In this document: piece after piece, positions 33,451 to 39,361 of the stretch
Layout: every line of letters begins with the position of its first letter
Position numbering within the stretch: the first letter of the stretch is position 1
Origin: Promethearchaeota archaeon
Lineage (GTDB): Archaea > Asgardarchaeota > Lokiarchaeia > Sigyniarchaeales > SOKP01
Reading direction: 5' to 3'
Assembly (NCBI GenBank): GCA_019894855.1
Contig: JAGXNS010000013.1
Location: 1-39,361 of the forward strand
DNA length: 39,361 bases
Notes under the pieces: generated by a model
Told to the model about the DNA's origin: nothing
The model's database searches: none
What the model saw: the letters and a program-made list of their open reading frames with translations, nothing else
Program-made: the position numbers and the translations under genes

Positions 33451-35703
33451 TTGAGGAAAACAAAAATTTTAATCGTAATTAACATAACATTGCTGGTTTT
33501 TTTACTAGGGTTAAATTTACGCCCAAATAATGTTAACGCTCAAAGTAATGGAGATTCTTTAACTATTCCAACTAATTTTACTTTGCTTGAACTCGGAGAA
33601 AATACAGGCAATACAGAAAATGTAAGCACTATTGATATAGTAATACCCACATCTTCTTGGAATCTAAACGAAGTGCAATTAAATTTTTCCAATATAAAGC
33701 TCGGGCAAGAAATTAAAACAATTGAAGATGATTCATTTGGGGTATACACTATATATCGCCAAAATCCATCTTTTAGAGTTCACGGATATGGAATTCAGAT
33801 CAATTTGACTGAACCTACAATTCTTTATGGGGTTGAGCTCTATGGCTCTAAAGGACTGTTAACAACCGAGTCAATTCAAATTCAAATCAGAGGATATGAC
33901 TATGTTAATAATAAACCAAACAACACGATTTATACAAGTACCACTTTGAATATGTCTAGCGTTTCAGGATGGCATAAACAATTATTTACGGACTCAATTT
34001 CTTTAGCAGAGGGTAGCTATTACTTAGTATTAAATGGATCGAATATTATAGACATAAATACAAAGTACTATTGGGCTTATAATAACATTGATCCATCTGA
34101 TCCAGATTTGCATTTATCTGAACTTATTGATGATTGGAGTAATGGAGTTAAAAATACAACCCTTCTCTATAAATTGATTCAACAAGTAGATAGAAGCTTT
34201 TTCCCCCAAGAAATTAACATGTCAGTTAATATAAATGGGGATTCTTATAGCGTAAAAGATGGTGCGTCTTTAGGTTCAGGAAATATTCTAATAACAAATT
34301 TAAACCATAATCTAGATGGACCAAATCTAAACATTCCGATTATTATAAATAAATCGATTGAGTTAGATTTTAACTTAAATTATAGCATAAGAATGAGTAA
34401 AAACTTAGAATGTGAGAGTAGTGTTATGATTGATGAAAATTATTATAATAGTTGGAGTGTAACTCCTCAACTTTTCAGAGAATTCAGTAATTATTCCGTT
34501 AAATTCTTCTTTCCGGAGAATTGGTTTGATTTAAGTGTGAAAAGAGATTCTGTTGATATGCAATCTCAAATTCAAATTGATAGTATAGATCATTTTATAT
34601 TTATTCCAAATAATACCATTTTAGATGGAGTTGATTGGTTGATTACAGCAAATTCGACAAGAAAATCATTCGACCTAGATGTTGACAGAACGGAGTTTAT
34701 AGCCGGTCAGGAATTGAAATTCTTTATCTCAGAGCCCTTGTTGAATGGAAATTATACTTTTATTTTAAACGACCCATTTCACGATAAAATTTACACGAGT
34801 AATAATTCTATATATTCACCTTCAGACTCAAATTCGTTTACTTACATTGTCCCATCAAGTGCTTTAGACGGAGATTACAAAGCATTTGTGTATTGGTTTA
34901 ACGGTACTGATGCGGGCGTAGTAACTCAAGTTTTCACAGTAATTTTGCCAGTTGTATTCGACTGGACTTTAGTTATTGGTATAGTAGTTATAGCGGGATT
35001 AGGATCAGCGGTAACAGCTTCATCAATTATACTAGTTAAGAAAAATAAAAGAAAAAAACTCGCAATAAAACAAAAAACTATCAATAAGTTTATGGATATT
35101 TTGAATTTAAATTATGTAATTGTCATTGAAAAGAATTCTTCACTGAATGTGTATGATCAAGCTTTTACTGGGAAAAAATTCAATTCTACGCTTATTTCAG
35201 GATTTTTAGAAGCAATCCGCACTTTTGGATTTGATATATCAGGGTCAGATGAACGCTCGCAAACAGTTAAACTCGAATATCAAAAATCAAAAATCTTAAT
35301 GTCAGACTTTAAACATTTCAGGCTCATATTTATTATGAAAGACTTACCTTCTTCACAGTTTTATGGAGTAATTGACGATTTGTCTTTAGAGATTGAGGAG
35401 AAATATGGAATGTATTTGGAAAAATTTAAGGGCAATCTTCAACCATTTGATGGTATTGAAAATTTATTGAGAAAACACCTAGGCACTGCCTTCTTATACC
35501 CCCTTAAGTTAACCGGAATTGGTAATATAAAAATTACTCCTACAGAAAAGTCCTTAATTAATAAAGCAATCGTTATAATGAAAAAAACACGGCTAGAGTC
35601 TTTTTACGTAACTCAATTAATTGGAGAGAAATCTTTTGATTCGAAGGAGATAGAGGCGTTGTATTCACTAATCATTAAAAGAATTTTCAATCCACACTCC
35701 TAA
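33451..35703 (+). CDS. Signal-peptide membrane protein with cytoplasmic longin/roadblock-like domain
   Basis: The 750-residue protein begins with a signal peptide (RKTK, then a hydrophobic core, with a plausible cleavage after NVNA at residue 30). A large beta-rich region (about 31-500) with more than a dozen N-x-S/T sequons should be outside the cell. One transmembrane helix (about 506-530, TLVIGIVVIAGLGSAVTASSIILV) is followed by a basic stop (KKNKRKK). The cytoplasmic part (about 545-680) has YVIVIEKNSSLNVYDQAF, LISGFLEAIRTFGF and a strand-helix pattern ending in EIEEKYGMYLEKF. This is the layout of longin/roadblock-type domains, which in eukaryotes and Asgard archaea often contact small GTPases. 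The start is TTG 33451, preceded by TTAGGGG about 9 bases upstream. The extracellular ligand is unknown; the tail assignment is by eye. Confidence 0.78.
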   Translation: MRKTKILIVINITLLVFLLGLNLRPNNVNAQSNGDSLTIPTNFTLLELGENTGNTENVSTIDIVIPTSSWNLNEVQLNFSNIKLGQEIKTIEDDSFGVYTIYRQNPSFRVHGYGIQINLTEPTILYGVELYGSKGLLTTESIQIQIRGYDYVNNKPNNTIYTSTTLNMSSVSGWHKQLFTDSISLAEGSYYLVLNGSNIIDINTKYYWAYNNIDPSDPDLHLSELIDDWSNGVKNTTLLYKLIQQVDRSFFPQEINMSVNINGDSYSVKDGASLGSGNILITNLNHNLDGPNLNIPIIINKSIELDFNLNYSIRMSKNLECESSVMIDENYYNSWSVTPQLFREFSNYSVKFFFPENWFDLSVKRDSVDMQSQIQIDSIDHFIFIPNNTILDGVDWLITANSTRKSFDLDVDRTEFIAGQELKFFISEPLLNGNYTFILNDPFHDKIYTSNNSIYSPSDSNSFTYIVPSSALDGDYKAFVYWFNGTDAGVVTQVFTVILPVVFDWTLVIGIVVIAGLGSAVTASSIILVKKNKRKKLAIKQKTINKFMDILNLNYVIVIEKNSSLNVYDQAFTGKKFNSTLISGFLEAIRTFGFDISGSDERSQTVKLEYQKSKILMSDFKHFRLIFIMKDLPSSQFYGVIDDLSLEIEEKYGMYLEKFKGNLQPFDGIENLLRKHLGTAFLYPLKLTGIGNIKITPTEKSLINKAIVIMKKTRLESFYVTQLIGEKSFDSKEIEALYSLIIKRIFNPHS

Positions 35704-35792
35704 TATTACTTAATTCTATTGCACTATAGTTTCAATTATTCTTATTAACGATATATCTAGAAAAAATTAATCTCTGAAATTGATATAACATA

Positions 35793-36296
35793 TTAAATCA
35801 ATCTTTTTTTAGCATAATTAACTAAGCCACCATCAGAAATTATTTCCTGGAGGAAAACTGGTTGTTTTTTAACTGTATAATGGTGTAGTGAAGTTGTATT
35901 ATTAATTATCCCTAATTTTAAATCGATCTCTAGCATATCTCCTATTTTTATATCATCAATATTAGATAATTCTACTATTTGTAAGCCAATGTTTATAGAA
36001 TTTCTAAAAAAAATCCTGGCAAATGAAGGTGCGATAATGCATTTTATCCCACTAGCTTTTAGTGCTAAAGGTGCTTGTTCTCTACTTGATCCACAACCAA
36101 AATTTGAATTCGCAACTAGGATAGAATAATTATATTCATTTACTTTTTTAATAAAATCGCGATCTAAATCCTCCATACAGTGCTGTGCTAAATAATTTTT
36201 ATCTGAATTTATTAAATATCTAGCAGGAATTATTAGATCAGTATTAATGTTTTTTAAATTATACTTAATTACTTTTCCAATCATTTGCAATCTCAC
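35793..36296 (-). CDS. leuD: 3-isopropylmalate dehydratase small subunit
   Basis: LeuD is the swivelling small subunit that, with LeuC, isomerises 2- to 3-isopropylmalate in leucine synthesis. The protein has IGKVIKYNLKNINTDLIIPARYL, VANSNFGCGSSREQAPLALKASGIKCIIAPSFARIFFRNSINIGL (as two adjoining blocks) and the usual C-terminal strand. The reading frame extends to a GTG at 36296, but the ATG at 36284 (giving MIGKVIKY) matches family starts better. GTGAG upstream of the ATG may serve as ribosome site. It follows leuC by 8-20 bases on the same strand, clearly an operon with leuC and leuA. An archaeal homoaconitase or citraconate hydratase small subunit is an alternative, but leuA and leuC next door favour LeuD. 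Confidence 0.92.
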   Translation of the reverse strand: MRLQMIGKVIKYNLKNINTDLIIPARYLINSDKNYLAQHCMEDLDRDFIKKVNEYNYSILVANSNFGCGSSREQAPLALKASGIKCIIAPSFARIFFRNSINIGLQIVELSNIDDIKIGDMLEIDLKLGIINNTTSLHHYTVKKQPVFLQEIISDGGLVNYAKKRLI

Positions 36297-36304
36297 ACTT
36301 TTTC

Positions 36305-37579
36305 TTATAAATTTTCTGGGGAGGTTATATACCCTTTTATCGCTGAAGCAGCTGCAATTGCAGGGCTGGATAAAAAAACCTCGCTCTTAACATCCCCCAT
36401 TCTCCCTTGGAAATTTCTATTTGTTGTAGACAACGCTTTCTCTCCCTCCGCTAAGACGCCCATATGACCACCTAAACAAGGTCCGCAAGTAGGAGTTGAT
36501 ACTATTGCACCAGCATTAATAAACATCTCAATATATCCTATTTCCATCGCTTTTAGATATATGTTTTGTGTTCCTGGTATTATTATGCATCTTAGCTTTT
36601 TATTGATTTTACGATTTTTAAGAATTTTCGCAGCATTTCTTAAATCGGCAAGCCGGCCATTTGTACACGATCCTATGACTACTTGATCTAATTCTATTTT
36701 CATACTATGCACTTCTGAAATCGATTTCACATTATCAGGTGAATGAGGAAGGGCAATCTGAGGTTCTATATTAGCACATTCAAAATCAATAATATCGTAA
36801 TATTCAGCATCTTTATCACTACTATAAAAACCATCTTTCGATATCTTAACAGAATCCAAATATGATCTGGTTATAGTATTAGGTTCAATGATTCCACTTT
36901 TTCCGCCAGCTTCTATAGCCATATTACACATAGTAAACCGATCTTCTATAGGTAAACTTTTTATTGAATCCCCTGTAAATTCCATAGCTTTGTATGTGGC
37001 TCCATCTACGCCAATTTCCCCTATTGTATATAATATCAAGTCTTTTCCAGAAACCCATTCATTTAATTTACCAGAATAAATGAACCTAATAGATTCTGGG
37101 ATTTTAAGCCAACATTTTCCTAACGCCATTGCTACACCTAAATCTGTAGATCCAACTCCTGTAGCAAACGCCCCGAGTGCACCATAAGTGCATGTATGTG
37201 AATCTGCCCCTATAAAAACTTCTCCTGGTTTCACCAATCCTTGTTCTGGTACAAGACAATGTTCAATGCCTCCTCTTCCAACCTCAAAATAGTTAGTAAT
37301 ATTATATCTGGAAGCAAAATCTCTAAGGATTTTACACTGAGCAGCAGAAGCCACGTCCTTATTTGGAGTAAAATGGTCAGGGATTAGAATGATTTTAGAA
37401 GAATCAAAAACTTCAGCTTTAGAATCTTCTGTCACTTTTTCAAATACTTCTATGGCTATGGGAGCAGTAATATCGTTAGCCAAACATTTATCGATATTGG
37501 CCATAATAAAATCACCAGCAACGGCTTTTTTATTTTGGCAATGGTCTCTAAGAATTTTCTCAGTAATTGTTAAGCCCAT
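36305..37579 (-). CDS. leuC: 3-isopropylmalate dehydratase large subunit
   Basis: LeuC is the aconitase-family catalytic subunit that carries the 4Fe-4S cluster in isopropylmalate isomerisation. The 424-residue protein has VPDHF-type metal chemistry near IPDHFTPNKD, HCLVPEQGLVKPGEVFIGADSHTCTYGALGAFATGVGSTD (two joined family blocks), VVIGSCTNGRLADLRNAAKIL, and TPTCGPCLGGHMGVL. The cysteines in DSHTC, GSC and TCGPC provide cluster ligands. Length (about 420) is that of archaeal LeuC. ATG start at 37579. It lies 32 bases after leuA and 8 bases before leuD on the minus strand, forming a leuACD operon. Confidence 0.95.
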   Translation of the reverse strand: MGLTITEKILRDHCQNKKAVAGDFIMANIDKCLANDITAPIAIEVFEKVTEDSKAEVFDSSKIILIPDHFTPNKDVASAAQCKILRDFASRYNITNYFEVGRGGIEHCLVPEQGLVKPGEVFIGADSHTCTYGALGAFATGVGSTDLGVAMALGKCWLKIPESIRFIYSGKLNEWVSGKDLILYTIGEIGVDGATYKAMEFTGDSIKSLPIEDRFTMCNMAIEAGGKSGIIEPNTITRSYLDSVKISKDGFYSSDKDAEYYDIIDFECANIEPQIALPHSPDNVKSISEVHSMKIELDQVVIGSCTNGRLADLRNAAKILKNRKINKKLRCIIIPGTQNIYLKAMEIGYIEMFINAGAIVSTPTCGPCLGGHMGVLAEGEKALSTTNRNFQGRMGDVKSEVFLSSPAIAAASAIKGYITSPENL

Positions 37580-37611
37580 AATTTACATCAATCGATTTTT
37601 TTAAAAGGTAT

Positions 37612-39231
37612 TCATTTTGTTTCAGCATTTTTTTTCTTAACTATAAGATTCAAACCTTTTACAAGAGCTAAAACCGAGCACATCACAATATCTTCATGAG
37701 TAGCACTTGCTTTAACTATGATATTACTTTCAATGTCTAAAATTTCGATAGCCACATGCCCTAAGGCTTCAGTTCCTCCAGTAATTGCATCAATTTGAAA
37801 GTTTAATAGCTTAATGGTACTCATAGGTTTAAAACATTTAACAATAGCATTGACTGACGCATCTACTGGACCAACTCCTATTGAAGATGCGACTTTTTCT
37901 ACAAAATCTCCATTTCTTATTTTTAAACGCACAGTTGATGTAGGGGTTATGGAACCGGTCAAAACTGTTAATTCTTCAAGAATTACGTATTGTTCTTCTT
38001 CGGGTATTTCTCCCATAACATCCTTAACAATTGCTAAAAAATCTTCTTCAGAAACTTCATGCCCTTTATCTCCAAATTCTTTAATGTGATTCATTATTTT
38101 ACCGAATTCTTTGTCATTCGTATTAATTCCAAGATCTCCCAATTTTGCTTTTAATGCATGTCCACCACTGTGTTTCCCAAATTTAATTGATTGCTTAAGA
38201 ATATCTATTACACTGTCAGATCTGCTTATTCCAATTAACTTAGGAGTGATCGGTTCGTATGTTCGCGCGTTTTTAATCATGGCGTGGGCGTGAATGCCTG
38301 CTTCATGAGCAAATGCGTTTTGCCCTATCAAAGGTTGGAGGCGTCCTATCCTAATTTTACCCCCACAATAACTTTCGATGAGTTTTGCAGTGGGAAATAT
38401 TTTTTGCGTAATGATATTCATTGGTAATTGATACAGAGCATAGAGTGACATTGCTGTTTCTTCAAAGGAAGCATTACCAGCTCGTTCTCCTAAACCCATA
38501 ATTGTAGTTTGTGCTTCCGAGGCTCCATTTTCGAATCCCGCAATAGTATTCGCAACGGCGAGTCCAAAATCGTTATGACAGTGTACTGCTATTCTAATGT
38601 CTCTTGGAATTGCTTTGTATACATTATTTACCATATATCCGAACGCTTTTGGCGAGATGGTACCTACAGTATCAGGAATGTTAATTCTCGTTGCTCCGCT
38701 CTCAATTGCAGTTAAATTTGCTTTAATTAAGAAATCCAAATCAGAACGAGTTGCATCTTCAGCTGAGAATAATACCGTTGAGTAATGCTCTTTAGCATAA
38801 GAAACGTATTTATGAATTTGTTCTATTACTTCATCGCGACTCATTTGAAGTTTAGATTTAAGATGTATGTCTGAAGTAGCAATAAAAAGGTGAATGCTAT
38901 CCATATCCGCTTCAATAACTTTATCTATATCAAGTTTTGCCATTCTCGCTAATCCCATTACTTCAGAATCTAAACCTAATTTAGATATAGATTTACACGC
39001 TTCAAAATCACCCATAGAAGTAACTGGAAATCCCGCTTCAATCACATCAATTTTCATGTCATTTAATGTTTGCGCAATAGAAATTTTCTCTTTGTAAGTA
39101 AAGCTTATACCGGGGGTTTGTTCACCATCACGGAGCGTAGTATCAAAAAAATATGCTTTATCTGGAAGATTAAGTGAGCCTCGAATTTCCTCCATTATTT
39201 GCGAAACACTTACATTGCTGTTTTTTTCCAT
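37612..39231 (-). CDS. leuA: 2-isopropylmalate synthase (LeuA family)
   Basis: LeuA condenses acetyl-CoA with 2-oxoisovalerate, the first step of leucine synthesis. The 539-residue protein has the catalytic loop FFDTTLRDGEQTPG (28-41), ARINIP-type TRINIPDTVGTISP, VHCHNDFGLAVANTIAG, MGLGERAGNASFEE, the second-site block FAHEAGIHAHAMI and a full C-terminal regulatory domain from about residue 400. The last supports feedback control by the product. Citramalate synthase (CimA) and homocitrate synthase are close relatives and cannot be fully excluded, but leuC and leuD immediately follow. ATG start at 39231; the operon order is leuA-leuC-leuD with no leuB in the window. A G/C-richer structured element lies upstream at 39273-39320. 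Confidence 0.93.
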   Translation of the reverse strand: MEKNSNVSVSQIMEEIRGSLNLPDKAYFFDTTLRDGEQTPGISFTYKEKISIAQTLNDMKIDVIEAGFPVTSMGDFEACKSISKLGLDSEVMGLARMAKLDIDKVIEADMDSIHLFIATSDIHLKSKLQMSRDEVIEQIHKYVSYAKEHYSTVLFSAEDATRSDLDFLIKANLTAIESGATRINIPDTVGTISPKAFGYMVNNVYKAIPRDIRIAVHCHNDFGLAVANTIAGFENGASEAQTTIMGLGERAGNASFEETAMSLYALYQLPMNIITQKIFPTAKLIESYCGGKIRIGRLQPLIGQNAFAHEAGIHAHAMIKNARTYEPITPKLIGISRSDSVIDILKQSIKFGKHSGGHALKAKLGDLGINTNDKEFGKIMNHIKEFGDKGHEVSEEDFLAIVKDVMGEIPEEEQYVILEELTVLTGSITPTSTVRLKIRNGDFVEKVASSIGVGPVDASVNAIVKCFKPMSTIKLLNFQIDAITGGTEALGHVAIEILDIESNIIVKASATHEDIVMCSVLALVKGLNLIVKKKNAETK

Positions 39232-39272
39232 TTTTTTTTACCTATATTTAATTTATTAATTTTTATACAAAA

Positions 39273-39320
39273 CCCCCCTAAAGAGAAAGAACTCTCCTTC
39301 CTTTCAATAGAAGAGAGGGG
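39273..39320. promoter_or_regulatory. Inverted-repeat element upstream of leuA
   Basis: Two overlapping complementary pairs are visible. CCCCT (39275-39279) pairs with AGGGG (39316-39320). CTCT plus CTTC (39292-39295, 39297-39300) pair with GAAGAGAG (39310-39317) with one bulged C. The element is notably richer in G and C than the flanks. A TATA-like stretch at about 39261-39268 (minus-strand TATAAAAA) between it and the leuA start suggests it is upstream of the leuA promoter, so it could be an operator or a terminator of a gene to the right. Confidence 0.35.
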
Positions 39321-39361
39321 TAGTTATAGTAATAATAAGAGAAGATTTAATAGTAACAATA

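Overview
The window is AT-rich DNA from an archaeon, most likely a member of the Asgard archaea (Lokiarchaeia-like). The archaeal assignment rests on RadA, a stand-alone CO dehydrogenase/acetyl-CoA synthase alpha subunit, an MtrH-type methyltransferase, a GH57 glucanotransferase and ribbon-helix-helix regulators. The Asgard assignment is an inference from the density of eukaryote-like modules: two small-GTPase proteins fused to extra domains, a V4R (Bet3-like) protein, a von Willebrand A protein with two C4HC3 zinc fingers that resembles TFIIH p44/Ssl1, a SNAP/TPR-like helical repeat protein, and a secreted or membrane protein with a longin-like cytoplasmic tail. I saw no rRNA, tRNA, CRISPR array or insertion sequence.

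Layout. 1-1.3 kb: the tail of a flavin disulfide reductase and two OsmC-family genes. 1.36-3.2 kb: radA and a seven-helix membrane protein. 3.3-10.8 kb: a carbohydrate block with a catalytically degraded phosphohexomutase, a large GH13 enzyme, a sugar-phosphate nucleotidyltransferase with a left-handed beta-helix tail, and a GalT-like protein. 11.1-13.0 kb: a ribbon-helix-helix regulator and a 2-hydroxyacid dehydrogenase, separated by a 550-base gap. 13.1-19.4 kb (plus strand): an unknown zinc-ribbon protein, a GTPase with a possible longin-like N-terminus, a V4R protein, cdhA and a small His-motif protein. 19.4-26.6 kb: an unknown protein, an HhH-Arf-roadblock-like fusion, the VWA/zinc-finger protein, an MtrH-like methyltransferase, a SNAP-like protein and two regulators. 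26.6-30.8 kb: a maltokinase-like gene and a GH57 glucanotransferase, divergently transcribed. 30.9-33.1 kb: a small ORF, pcm and a U32-family protein. 33.5-35.7 kb: the membrane protein with the longin-like tail. 35.8-39.2 kb: leuA-leuC-leuD on the minus strand.

How the genes may work together. The GH13, GH57, maltokinase-like, nucleotidyltransferase and GalT-like proteins fit storage-glucan turnover and sugar-nucleotide supply. CdhA and the MtrH-like protein fit C1 metabolism (Wood-Ljungdahl type). leuACD makes the leucine precursor, with leuB not in the window. The most interesting material is the 13-25 kb segment plus the 33-kb membrane protein. There, GTPases, profilin-like-fold domains (longin or roadblock), V4R and a SNAP-like protein lie close together and could be parts of a membrane-associated GTPase system. 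All functional links of that kind are inference from sequence motifs and gene order.
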